64,000 bases of DNA from Entrophospora sp. SA101 (taxonomy: Eukaryota > Glomeromycota > Glomeromycetes > Entrophosporales > Entrophosporaceae): positions 1-64,000 of the forward strand of contig CAUDNR010002413.1 of assembly GCA_958430865.1 (NCBI GenBank), given 5' to 3'. This document shows, in pieces, positions 8,866 through 20,644 of the stretch. The stretch's first letter is position 1, and each line of letters starts with the position of its first letter. The position numbers and the translations under genes are program-made. The notes beneath the pieces are model-generated. The model was not told the origin of the DNA, searched no databases, and saw only the letters and a list, made by a program, of their open reading frames with translations.

Positions 8866-11800
8866 TTATTTAAGTTTCATAAATATAAGATAACATGCCT
8901 AATTTTGAGAAAAAAAGAAAGAAATGAATTAGTGCCAAGCTGTTGTTTCAAAAGGACACACATATATATCAAATATAAGAACAATATTCTTACATGAACA
9001 ATGGGCAATTGCGATGTTTTCTTTTTGCCTTTATTAATGTTGTCATTATTCTCAATGTTATTATTTTCATCGCCATTAATGTTGTCATCAATTTCATCTC
9101 CAAGGATGCATTTTTCCTCTTTGTACTCATCAAAAGATGCAATTTTTTTTTTATCTTTAGCAAAACCTTCTGGCACAGTAACAACTAGCTCTTTCAATGG
9201 TAATTTATCCATACTAACAACATTATGAACATCTTCCATTAACAACATACTAAGAGGCCACAATTTATCATCATCTGGTGTTCTAATATCCTGAGCACCT
9301 ATCACTAAAAATCCTGAAGGTGGTAATGTATTGTATGCTTCAATTGCTAATTTCATTATTGTAGTACGATAGATGGGAATATTTCTAGGGTGTAGTGATG
9401 TATTTGGTATGTGTGGTATTACTATTAGTGCTGTTGGTGTCGGTGTTGGTCTTGGTGTACTATTTAAAAGTTTTCCTAAATGTGATATATCATCAGATTC
9501 TTCACCAAGATCGCATTTTAATCCCTATTTTTTTTTTTTTGAAATGATAAATGATTAAGTAAATAACTAATAATAAATAAATATAACTTTCAATTTATTT
9601 AATGTTCTATCAAAAGGCCTTTACCAAAGCAAGAAGCATTTTATGATTTTCTTGAATCCTTTTTTGTCTGATTTTTTCATATTCAGGAATTTCATTATCA
9701 TCTTTATCTTGGTCTAGATTTTAAATTAATTAATCATAAATATGAATTTATTTACATCTGACAATAATCTCTACTATAATCATGCATTTTTATTACCATT
9801 AATCATTGATTCCAAATTATCATCAATAACATCATTATTATAATTTCCCTATTGAAACAATTTATCATTATAATTAGGAATGATAATGGCTATTATTTAA
9901 CAATAATCACACAAAAGTTTATATATAAAATATTACCTCTAACTTATTATTAAATTTTATATTAATTTCTTCATAATTTGCACAATCTCTGCCAAATCTT
10001 TCAACCTAATAATAACAATATTTTATAAACATTCAATAAATAATTCAAAAACAATTACTAATAATATATATACATACCATCCTTGAAGTGCAAAGTTGTA
10101 CAAAGTTGTATTTATCTGATGGTTTAAATGTCCAAGTTGTACCCATAACAACACTTTTACGTGCAATAGGCAAAGTAGGGATTTCTCTTAAATTTCTTTC
10201 ATAGGTTACTTGATTTTCCAATATAGAATAATCTTAAAATAATAAGATTATAAAATAAAAATTTAATAAATAACTTATTCAAGTAATTCAATCAAGTAAT
10301 TAATTGAATAAATAAAATACCAGGTATTAATAACATTTTGTCGTTCTTTTCTTTATCTGTTTTTCTAAAGGTTGCAATAAATTCATGTGTAAACATTAAG
10401 AAATCATATTGAACACAAAGATATGTTCCTAGTCCAAATGCTTGACAATATCTTTGACGTTTTGCAACCTATTAATAATTAATTAAAAATTAGTATAATT
10501 AAAAATAATCATTTATAAAAAAAAAAATAATTTATTACCAATTCTTCTATTTCAAATCCTTGATTTATATATTGTCTAAATAAATTAAAGCTGACAGGAA
10601 CATAAAAACAATGTTCTCTGTTATCACCAATTCCAAGTGTGATCCGTTTTCCAAACTTTAATAATCTATTATTATTTAATATTTTTTTTAAATAAATTTA
10701 TAATTTTTTAAAATAAAATAAATACATTTTAGCTTCTACCTCCATGATTCCTCAATAACTTTACTCATCTCTATTGCAAATTCTTTGCAATTTGCAAACC
10801 TTGATAAATCTCCATCTATATGTGTTGAATATTCAACACTGAAAAAATTTTATTATATAAATTTAAAACTAAAAAAAAAGTTTTACTTTTTATTTTATTC
10901 AAGTTTTTAACTTACCAATTTTTATATGGAGGATGACTTAATATATGATCAAATGATTCATCCTCAAATATTGCACCTTTTAAACTCCTTGAATCTGCTT
11001 GAAGAATAATTGGTCGATGTTCAGCTGTGATCCCTCGATTTGGTGGAATTGCAAATGAACAATTGCATTGTGACAATGCAACAGCAGCCTAATAAAAAAA
11101 TCAATCATTGAACACAAAGCAGATCATTGCTGCTATTACTAAAATTACTAACACCACTACTATTATTTGCTAACTAATGTTAATAACTTACAGGATTAAT
11201 ATCAACACCAACAAGTCTTTTTGAAAAAAAGAAATAATAATAAAATTCAAATTAATTATTATTATAGACAAATGGTTATTATTAATAAAATTAATTAATT
11301 ATTATTATAACATACTTTCTGCAAAGTAGAAAACATTCAATGGCATCAGTCCCTAATATATAAAACATAAATCATTAGTATATGTAAAATAAAAATAAAA
11401 CAAGGAATGAAAAAATTTAATTTATTCAACCTCTTCCAAGGAAATTTGATAAAACCTTGTCGTTCTTTCTAGTATAACGAAGTATGGCTCTATAATGCAT
11501 AAATATTAAAAAGTATGAGCAAAAAACTTCAAGGATCAAATTGATTGAGAATTATTGGATATTTGCCTTCGAACTGTTTGTGGAAGCCATGTACCATGAT
11601 AGTCAGTACCACTATGTGTTGCCCCTAAAATTCAAAAATTCAAAATATATATATTTAAAAATCTCTTGAATTAAAAACAGTAATAAATAATTAAGTTTAA
11701 AAATATATTCATTTACATCTTGGTGCACGACCAGGAATGTCAAAATAAGAACTATCAAATGTTAATGAGAACAATTGATTTTCAGCTGGTTCGTAACTAT

Positions 11801-14800
11801 CAAGATACAAAGCATGCGATTCCAAATCATCAAAATTTTTGTCAGAACAAATAGTTCTAGTGAGATATGGTCTATAAATATAATCCTCGCTACTAGTTAT
11901 ATATTGATTTGTTTCCAAATGTTGCATGTCACTTGCATTATTGTTGTTTATAAGAACTGATTCAAAACATTCTTCACACATTAATACTCCATTATAACCT
12001 ATTTTTATGAAAAATTTTGTTGTTTACTAAAAATTCAATTAATCATCAAAATTAATATATATTTTTTTACCTTTCCTCCAACGAGGAGATTCTTCTGCCC
12101 AACAATATGAACATTGAATTTTTGATCCTTTACCACGACTTGGAAGTGAATTCTTGGTTTTTTTCTTCATTCCTATAATATAAGTGTTATTATTATTATC
12201 AATATCAAGCTAAAAAAAAAAAAGATTAAATTCATATATTTATATTGATATTATTATTACCAGCTGCACGAGCTTTTTGATTAGCAACAGCTATTGTGGC
12301 CTGTTTTGTGATTTGGTCATCCTTTATTTTCTTTACAGCTAAACAAACAAAAATTAAATTAAATTGTAAATTAATTAATCAATTAATTAAATTTAAAAAT
12401 TCACTGACATGTTTCTTCATAATCATCTTTTGAATGTTGATGATTTTCTGGAAACCTTTCTGCATAGCACTAATTAATTGATTAATTAACTAAATTAGTT
12501 AGTTATTTATATAAAATATATAGAAATAATAACTTGATTTCTTTCTTTATTTACTTGTTGACATAAATCAAATGAAGTAAAGAATTTAGATTCGCATGGT
12601 TTACAAGTCCACCATTTGTCTGCTTGTAATTCACATGAACAAACATCACATCTATAAACTTCATTATAGTATTCTATTCATAATGTATTTTTTTGATTAA
12701 AAAAAAATGTTTAAAAATAAAATACAAAAAAAAGTAAATGTTACAAACCTGTTTGAGCATAACGTGATTCATGTGTGGGGCAATAAAAAATCACACCCAT
12801 TTCAAAATGTGAAAGGGGTTTTTCAGTACATGCAAGATGATAACTTTTTGCACATTTTGGATCAAAACATCCAATTGTTGCTCCTCTTTCTTTACATTTT
12901 GCACATTTCTAAAAATATATATTAAATAATTTTTTTAAAAAAAAAACCCATCATCATATATATAGACTGCAACTCATGTTTAATAACATACCATACTTCT
13001 GCCTCTTTTCCAAGCTATAGTGATATTATACCATTCATTATTCTTGGTAACATAAACTTCGGGTGAATATTTTGCACAAGCATAATGTGACCAAAATCTT
13101 TTTTGTCTTTCACCATGTCGTGTATAAATATTTGCAATAAATGGATAAGGACCAATGAAGTTGCCTAGCTGATTAGGATCATCATCATTACAGAAACAAC
13201 ATATCTTACGTGAGCTCCAAGCTTTAAGGTAAAGATATCCCATATCATTCTCAATTGGTATGTTGCTATTTAATATTTCAAGATTTTCTTCAGTGTAAGT
13301 TGTGTCACAAGTATCCTTATCAAATGTTGAAATTACTTCTCCCTTCGATGACATTTTAATAGCATCATCATCTATGATTGACTGTACTGCAAAGGAACAA
13401 CGAGGATGTTCATGATAATTTGGAAATTGATGCCCATAGCACCTAACAAATAAATTATTAATTAATAGATATTACAATAATAATTAATAAATTTATTGAT
13501 TAAAAAAGTTATGCTAACCATGCGCAAAGTTCAAAACTCCTATAATCATTTCCTTCAGAAGGTGATTCACAATAAGTGCAGTAATATCTGTTGGAGAGCA
13601 TAGTTTTTATAAATAACAAATAACACAAAGTTTGGCAATTTTAATATATATTTACCTGAATTGTTTAATTATTACATTACATTGATTACAATATATACAC
13701 CATTTATCATTATCTACAAAATTATAAAAAGTACAAGTAAATATTTTATTGTCATCCCTAAACATTACTAGTTTATCAATTACCTTCAAAACTCCCAATT
13801 CGTTCACCATTTACAACAAATTCCAAGTGAGACACCTGATTATTATCATCATTAATATCACATTTGCCACTCTTTCGTTGGTGTCTATCTTTTTTATTGA
13901 TCAAATGTAATGATGATGATATAGCTTTGGAGGAATTTTGATGAGCATAGGTATCAGGTTCCTTAATTATTTGTCTTACACGTAGTCGATCACTTGTGAT
14001 GTCTATCCATTCATCATAAAATGCAGGCACATCATCATAATGAATTAAGATTCTACAACCTTTTGATGCAATTATAGTTGCAGGCATCCATTCCCTCAAT
14101 CTATCACGAACTTCAATTTTATTACCTAATTTGAAACGTGTCTTTAACTTTGCAAGAATATTACCATCAGTTAATATTACATCATTACGGGCACTACGAC
14201 GTGTGTTTCTTGCAAAATAAAAATCACTAAAATCAAATGAATCCTCTAAAGGATCTTTAGTGATGAATTGTTCAGTTTGTTTATTTTGAATATCAGAATT
14301 ATCAATTGCAGTTTTTAATTTTTTGTGGTTATGATTTGTGTTGTCACTTTCAATTGATGTTAGAGAAGTATTTGACAACCCCTTTTCAGAATATGTGGAA
14401 TAATTTGATAGTGAAGGTGATGAAGATGAAGATGGAGATGGAGATTTTGATGAATGAAACAAAGAAGATTGGTTTGCATAATTATTGATTAGTTGTTTAT
14501 TATTTCTTTTTAATAGAGATTTATAAAAATTTTCAGTTTGTTCAATCAATCCCTCATCCTTTTTCATAACATCCAATTTTTTTTGTGCTTCAACTATTTC
14601 TTCAATGGTCATTTCCTTCATTCGTTGACTGCCAGCAGGTATCCACTCATCAAAATAATCACTCCAACCATCAAAGTGTACACGAATTCGGCCATCTTTA
14701 ACATCCATCATAGTAGCTGAATACCATCCACCATCACTATAAAACACTTTAACACGTTTATACAACTCAAAACCATATTGAGCACGTCGAGAACGAAATT

Positions 14801-15575
14801 CAATATCATCATCAAATAATGATCGACAATACAAGCATAAATCAAGACTACCAACTTTTTGCACATTCAAATGCAATATTTTACATGATTCACATAGTTT
14901 TGTTTCTGGCTGCTGTTGTTGCTTATTATTATTATTTTTGGATAAAAGTTGTTTTTGTTTTTCAGCAGCAGGTTTGTTGGATAATTTTTTTGATTTTATA
15001 TTATTGATTTTTTTGTTTGCTTTTGTAACTTTTATATTTTTATTACTGGTAATTGTCACATTGTTGTTATTAATTGTAGTATTTCTGATAATCCTTGTAC
15101 TTCTTCTAATTGAATTAATTGAACCTCTATAATCATTATTATTATTATTATTTGTGTTTGTATTTGTATTTTTATTAATGATATTTCTATTTCTATTACC
15201 AATATTTCTAATATGCCTAATAATACTGCTATTATTGTCATTACATATAACAACTTTAGGATTAATGTCATAATTATTTGCACCAGCAATAGCATTGGAA
15301 TTATTAATTCTAACACTAACTCTATTATCTATTTCATTATTTATATTAGAATTACTATAATTATTACTATTACCTATTCTACTACCATTAAAACTATTAC
15401 TACTAATATTACTGCTACTAAGACTGCTAAGACTGCTAAGGCTGCCAATGCTACTAAGACTACTAGTGCTACTAGCTTCTCCCTCACTTAATGAGTCTTC
15501 AGTTTCGGTCAGAAGGTTACTGCTAAGTGAAGAAGTGTCTGAATCTTCCTCATAAACTCTTTTAATAGACTTCAT
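8866..15575 (-). CDS. Chromatin-reader / DNA amino-methyltransferase fusion (Tudor-like, ZZ-like, ePHD, GATA finger, N4/N6 MTase)
   Basis: Twenty-four exons give about 1608 residues with frame kept throughout. From the 3' side they are 8866-8898, 8994-9524, 9625-9713, 9797-9848, 9937-10005, 10078-10232, 10321-10468, 10539-10665, 10740-10838, 10916-11088, 11192-11216, 11316-11352, 11431-11489, 11567-11624, 11717-11998, 12071-12172, 12261-12338, 12409-12469, 12555-12673, 12749-12908, 12992-13442, 13519-13587, 13656-13713 and 13784-15575. Order of modules: acidic Ser/Asn-rich N-terminus; Cys pairs at 228-250; Tudor/MBT-like modules at about 266-320 and 480-533; ZZ-like module at about 600-660; extended PHD at about 720-840; second ZZ-like module at about 844-900; GATA finger C950-x2-C953-x17-C971-x2-C974; methyltransferase from about 1058 with motif I FLGRGT (1093-1098), acidic VGVDINP (1112-1117) and catalytic SHPPY (1168-1172). 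The motif order suggests a gamma-like DNA amino-methyltransferase. Target base and activity are inferred. Confidence 0.85.
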
Positions 15576-16529
15576 GGCAAACTTTTTTTTAGCTTTTTTT
15601 TGTACGTATTGTCTATATTGTCTGTCAAATATATAAATTTATGCAAAATTTACGAAAAAAAAAAAAGATTTTCTTTTTTTTTGCATGAATTTACAATTTC
15701 GTATGTACTCTTAATATATATATAATGTAATAATATATATTATTATTGTATACAGTTATTATTTTAATTATTATTTTTTTTTAACAATGAATTAGAACCA
15801 TCACGGCAAAAAAAAAATATTGGTGTGTGCTACGAGAAAAGCATTTTTTTTTCAATTTGTCAATTTGAAAAGAAAGTTGCAGCTTTTTTAAACATAAAAT
15901 TTATGATGAACTTTGACTTGCAAAATAAACGAATTTATTTAAAATTACATAAAACGCGAATATCTTTTAATAAAAAAATTTAATTCAAAATTAATTAAAC
16001 ATCATATTAGTTATAAGTATACTTGTATTTTTTTCAATTTTAGTTTTTTTTTTAATTTTTTTTATATAGTAGATAATCAAAAAACTCAAGTCTGTGTGGT
16101 AGAAGTTACACAAACATTAGTAAACAAACGTTATAATAACAAACACCCCTTTTTTTTGATTTTTCTAGCAAATTTACACGATCATAACCTCTGACAAATT
16201 ATTATCGCTTATTTATTTCACATGTTTAGTAAGGAATGAAGAATATTCTCTTTAAAAATTTGCAAGAATTTTAACGGTCTCTTTATATTAACATTTATCA
16301 TCATTTAGCCATTTATTAGAAAATGCCAGCCAGAGGTATATACTCCAGTCCGTGGAGGATATGAACCTACCTCAAATTGAATATTTTCTAACCTTTTCAA
16401 TCCCGAGTATCGAACGGCTAAAATTAAAAAAATCCGTGTAACCCTTAATCTGTGATGCATAATAATAACATCTATAAATAAATTGATTTTTTTTTTCTAT
16501 ACCTTTGAAATTAAGGATCATCGATTTAA
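15576..16529. other. Intergenic region between the methyltransferase gene and a small ORF
   Basis: This is probably the promoter region of the methyltransferase gene. It is very AT-rich, with long A and T runs. A hairpin-like element lies at 16333-16373: GAGGTA pairs with TACCTC, and an inner TATACTCC / GGAGGATA stem has one mismatch. I considered a tRNA here and rejected it. Nothing else is supported. Confidence 0.45.
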
Positions 16530-16706
16530 ATGCCATCAGCTGCTATGACCAGATTGGTTGAATTGAATTACAGTAAACGATCGACATCAATAAGTAATGC
16601 TAAGCCTTCTTCTGGGGTTACATTTCTTTTCTCATACCTTGGATGTCAATTTCTTCAAATGAAAACAACATCAATTCCCGCGAGAGTTATTTCAATACAT
16701 GGGTAA
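16530..16706 (+). CDS. Small ORF, 58 codons, unknown
   Basis: The frame starts MPSAAMTRLVELNYSKRS and ends ARVISIHG. Its composition is less AT-biased and less repetitive than the surroundings, and its codons look protein-like. No family is recognised. The stop lies in a GGTAATTA context that could equally be a splice donor, so this may be the first exon of a gene whose remainder I cannot find, since the next gene downstream is on the other strand. It is identical in the second copy of the block. It may also be a chance frame. Confidence 0.25.
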   Translation: MPSAAMTRLVELNYSKRSTSISNAKPSSGVTFLFSYLGCQFLQMKTTSIPARVISIHG

Positions 16707-16748
16707 TTAATTTCATAGTAATGGTAATAATAAATAAAAATGATAGAT

Positions 16749-17817
16749 TTATAATTTTATTTTAAAAATTTTAGATTTTCTCTTTGATTTTTTATAATCA
16801 ATAACATCATCTCTAACAACTCGTTTATTATAATAATTGGTATCAGCAGAAGACTCTTGAATCTTTGTGTTTTTATAATTCCTAACTAAATAAAATTTCA
16901 TTAAATCTTGAAATAATTCAGGACTGAGCATCTGTTCATATGGTAAAACACTATTAAAAAATTCTGTTGAAGTCATTGTATAAAATCTAATTAAAGGAAT
17001 GAATTTTTCCAATTTGGTTTTTAAAAAGTCAAAATCTTCTGTAGTATAAGCTTCAACACTTTTCTTACTGAAAGTAGTAGGTTCAGAATGCTTTGATATT
17101 GCCCAATTTATAATATTTTTCCAAATATTCACTTCGTCAACACCAAAATCATTTCTGTTTAATAATAATAAAATTGCTGATTCTGGCAAACTTGTAAAAT
17201 TTTTCTCCCTAGATGAATTATCAAATAATAATTGAGAAGGGAATGCGCATATTAAATCCGACCAATAATTTTGTAATTTTTTAAATTTCTCTGACAAAAA
17301 AATTGTTTCAGAAGTTAAAAAAATATTTTCTTCAATATACTCTCTAAATTTTTCAATAATGTGATTTTGTAATTTATCAATTAATTCGTTATTGTCATCT
17401 TTAAGATCAAATTCTTTATAAATAATGAGTAAATCGAAACATTCTTTTGATGTAAATTTTTTTAATTTCAATTCAACCTCATCATTAATATATCTAATTA
17501 TTTAAATTAATTTATTTTTAATAATAATAAAAAAAAGTTAAACATTTAATTAATTAATAAATTAATTAAACCTACTTGAAAATATTTTTGTAAACCGATA
17601 AATTAACATTGTTTTCATTTTTAATTTTAATTTTTTTATCTTTTTCGAATGTCATTGAATTAAAATATGTTGACTCTTTTTTTAAATTATCAGAAACTCC
17701 CTTAAAAACTCCTAAACCTTCACCATGCCCATCAACTTCAATTATAACATCATATTTGATATCATTTGAACGTTTAATTGTCAAAAAATTTGACATTATG
17801 AATAAAACAGAGAACAA
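16749..17817 (-). CDS. BTB-BACK domain protein
   Basis: Two exons (17576-17817 and 16749-17493) give about 328 residues, or 321 if the second Met at 17796 is used. The N-terminal 75 residues form a divergent BTB/POZ fold: KYDVIIEVDGHG, then STYFNSM, then YKNIFKYINDEVELKLKKF. A BACK domain follows, recognised by VNIWKNIINWAISK, TEDFDFLKTKLEKFIPLIRF and MTSTEFFNSVLPYEQMLSPE. Such proteins are typically adaptors of cullin-3 ubiquitin ligases and are numerous in glomeromycete fungi, where a TLDc or Kelch region usually follows. Here the protein ends in a basic tail (KSKRKSKIFKIKL) with neither. The usual BTB His-Lys pair is not present. Substrate unknown. Confidence 0.8.
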
Positions 17818-18078
17818 ACAAATGTGTGAAACGAAATACTAATACTACTAATTCAAGTGAATAAAACGAATTCTAAAATGATAATTCTATTTTAGCAAGA
17901 AATGTTGTACAGTAAGAATTCTATATTAAGTAAAATTGCCAAAGTACATACAAATTCATCAAATTCATAATTTTTTTTTACAACAATAAATTATTTGTCA
18001 ATGCGTGTTTAATGTCCACGATATTCAAATAAATAAATAAATTTATTAAAAAACCAATCTAACCATCATAATCAACTT

Positions 18079-20387
18079 TTATGTTGAACCAATACGAAGT
18101 ACTCTTACAAATGCATCTAATTCTTCAATTGTAAGATTCATATTTCCAAGTAAATTTTTAAATTTTTCCTTGCTATCAAAACAATCATCTGGTGATGATT
18201 TTTTAGATGGAAATATATTTTCATGTAATTGTGGAATATCATGAGCCAATCTATAATTATCAATATTAAGTTGCTTTTTACTATTAGTAATCTGTTTTGA
18301 ATGAATCGTTTCCAGTATTTCAAATCAATTAATTGATTAATTACTTACGCATAAATAAAAATCGTACATAAAATATTATTTTCTAAATCACTCATTACCA
18401 CGGATGTTGTATCATATTTAAAGGTGCTCATTAGATCAATAAGCTCTCTTTCAACACTAATGGTGATATGCAGATGTTCTTTAAGTGTTTTAAAACTAAA
18501 AAAAAACCATTATTAAAAAATTTTTTTATTAGTTTTATGACAAAAGGAAATAATCTTAAAAAATAATTACTTGATATAAAACAGATTAAAAATACCATTC
18601 CATAATCTTTACAGTAAAGATATTTATTCTCATAAGTTTCACCTCATCAATTTCATAATTTAACCTAAAATCTTCATTATTATTATTAATTCTATTATTT
18701 TCAAATTTTTGATTTTCATCTAAAAAATATTTATTAGCATTAACAAAATATTGTCTTGTATTTTTAGATGTCATTCGATCTAAAGCTGTCCAAATTTTTC
18801 CAAATAATGACATCTCAGTTACTACAGTTCTCTTCTTTTTTTGAACTTTTTTCTGGGGTGTTAAAGGTTTTTCTTCTTGGGGAGTCTTTTTATTATTAAT
18901 CATAGTATCATCTTTTGATGTATTCTGTGGTTCTAATTTTTGCATATTTTTTTGAATATCTTTATTATTACTATTATTGTTGTTGTTATTATTGTTATTA
19001 TTGTCATTATTATTATTATTATTACTGTTGTTGTCATTGTTAATGATGTTATTGTTATTGTTTTTACTATTAGGATTTAAATTATGATTTTTATGATCTT
19101 GATTTTCTTCTTTCTCATCATCAGAATAATGAAACTTTCCATCTATAAACAATGAATTAGCAATTGACATTGCTAGTTCATATGATTTTTCTTCTTCTTC
19201 TCCTTCTCCAACTTTTGTTTTTTGATTTGCATCATTTTTGCTAATTTTTTCACTTTTTTGTAATAAAAATGTTGTTTTGGGTTTCTCGCCATCACCATCA
19301 TCAGTTCTGCTTTTTTTATTGTAATCAATACGAAATCCTTCAATAGCATCATAAAAAAATTCTGTATCAGCAGGAATTGATGGATCTGGTGGATTATTAT
19401 TATTATTATTATTGTCATTTTCTTTGATTGTCAAGCCAGGAGGAGCAGGTGGTAAATTAGAAAGTATATGTTTAACATATGAACCAGTGCTACTATTTTT
19501 GTTATTATTAGTTGTTAAAGAAGAAGATTTTCCCTTGATAATATTACTGAATATTTTTAATTAATTGTATAATTAATTAATTAAAACTTTTCATCAAATT
19601 AATTAACAAAATAAAATTATACTTGTTAATGAAATGAGAAAATAAAAATCTAACTGGAATATTTACAACAATTACCTAATATCAACATTTAATGGTAAAA
19701 TATCAATATGTTCCTCCCTCCATACTTCCAAGTTTCTCATATAAATTGGTTCCACGGATAACTGTTTTTCATAATATTTAGATGATGTATAACATGTCTT
19801 TGAACAAAAACATTTTAATTCTGTTATATCGTATATTTTTCTTGTTTGATTAGAAATTCTAAATTGTCCTTTAATTTCCTTTAAAAAAAATAATAATAAA
19901 TATCTAATAAATATCTAGCAGATATAAATGACATAAATATATAAATTATTTACTTGACATTTTTTGTCACATATTGGATATCCACACAATTTATCTGCAT
20001 TTCTTTCTTCAATAACTTCTTGATAATGATGTGGGGACATATATTTTGCCTATAAAGATATAAATAGGATATTATATTCACGCCTTTAATAATAAATAAA
20101 TAAATAATTATATTTAGTTGTTTTCAAAAAAAAAAAAACTTTACTGCATCACGTAAAATTTCCATATGAACTGTTTCAAATAACTTTTCTTGCCATTCTG
20201 TTATCAATTCTTCATATTCTTTAAGTTTTTCAAGATTTTGTTTAAGATATATTTGTTTTTGAGTTAATTTTCGGGGTTTTTCATTTTCGCTGCTAGAAAT
20301 TTTTTTTCCAGAACTATTATTTTTCAAATTATTTTTTTGTCTATATTTCCTTGTAGAAGAATTTTTATTTTCTTGCATCAAGGACAT
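18079..20387 (-). CDS. RTR1: RNA polymerase II CTD phosphatase, Rtr1/RPAP2 family
   Basis: Rtr1/RPAP2 proteins remove Ser5 phosphate from the RNA polymerase II C-terminal repeat and take part in polymerase import and assembly. Six exons (20145-20387, 19954-20049, 19676-19878, 18596-19546, 18349-18495, 18079-18250) give about 603 residues. The family zinc site is visible: LCGYPIC (Cys 103 and 108) followed by CFCSKTC (Cys 138 and 142), around KIYDITELKCFCSKTCY and the SKYYEKQL helix. The middle is low complexity with a poly-Asn run. The C-terminal LFGKIWTALDRMTSKNTRQY resembles the RPAP2 C-terminal region. The start is preceded at 71 bp by a TCACGTGA box. The exon 4/5 junction is the least certain. 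Residue numbers are from my gene model. Confidence 0.88.
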
Positions 20388-20457
20388 TTTTAATTTTCTC
20401 TCGAAGTTAAAAAATTTTATTTATTTATTATTATATAAAATCACATGAATGATAATT

Positions 20458-20465
20458 TCACGTGA
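20458..20465. promoter_or_regulatory. TCACGTGA E-box upstream of the Rtr1/RPAP2 gene
   Basis: A perfect 8-bp palindrome lies 71 bp upstream of the start codon at 20387. TCACGTG is the core recognised by fungal bHLH factors of the Cbf1 type. It sits in the short gap between the Rtr1/RPAP2 start and the SOUL stop. Function is inferred from sequence only. Confidence 0.45.
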
Positions 20466-20514
20466 CTTTATAAAATTACATGTAGTAGTGACTTTTTTTT
20501 TTTAAACAAAACTA

Positions 20515-20604
20515 TTATTTTAAATAACCAACAGGTATCATGATTTCATTTGTACGAAGGAATGGTATTGTAAACTACAAAAACATCACATGTAAAAGAA
20601 AGAA

Positions 20605-20644
<40 letters not shown>

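Noticed and set aside
14306..15491. Several plus-strand frames opposite the first exon of the methyltransferase fusion
   Set aside because: They are hydrophobic or Thr/Asn-rich mirror images of the Ser/Asn-rich coding repeats on the minus strand, without domains.
8866..15575. Bacterial contamination as source of the methyltransferase domain
   Set aside because: The domain is divided by many short AT-rich spliceosomal introns and is in frame with eukaryotic zinc-finger modules.
16320..16420. Possible tRNA gene (GGTTC-like B-box on the minus strand)
   Set aside because: No matching A-box, no seven-base-pair acceptor stem and no T-arm of correct size can be drawn.
20608..20643. (ATT)n tract as part of a CRISPR-like or regulatory array
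   Set aside because: It is a simple trinucleotide microsatellite within a SOUL intron, without spacers.
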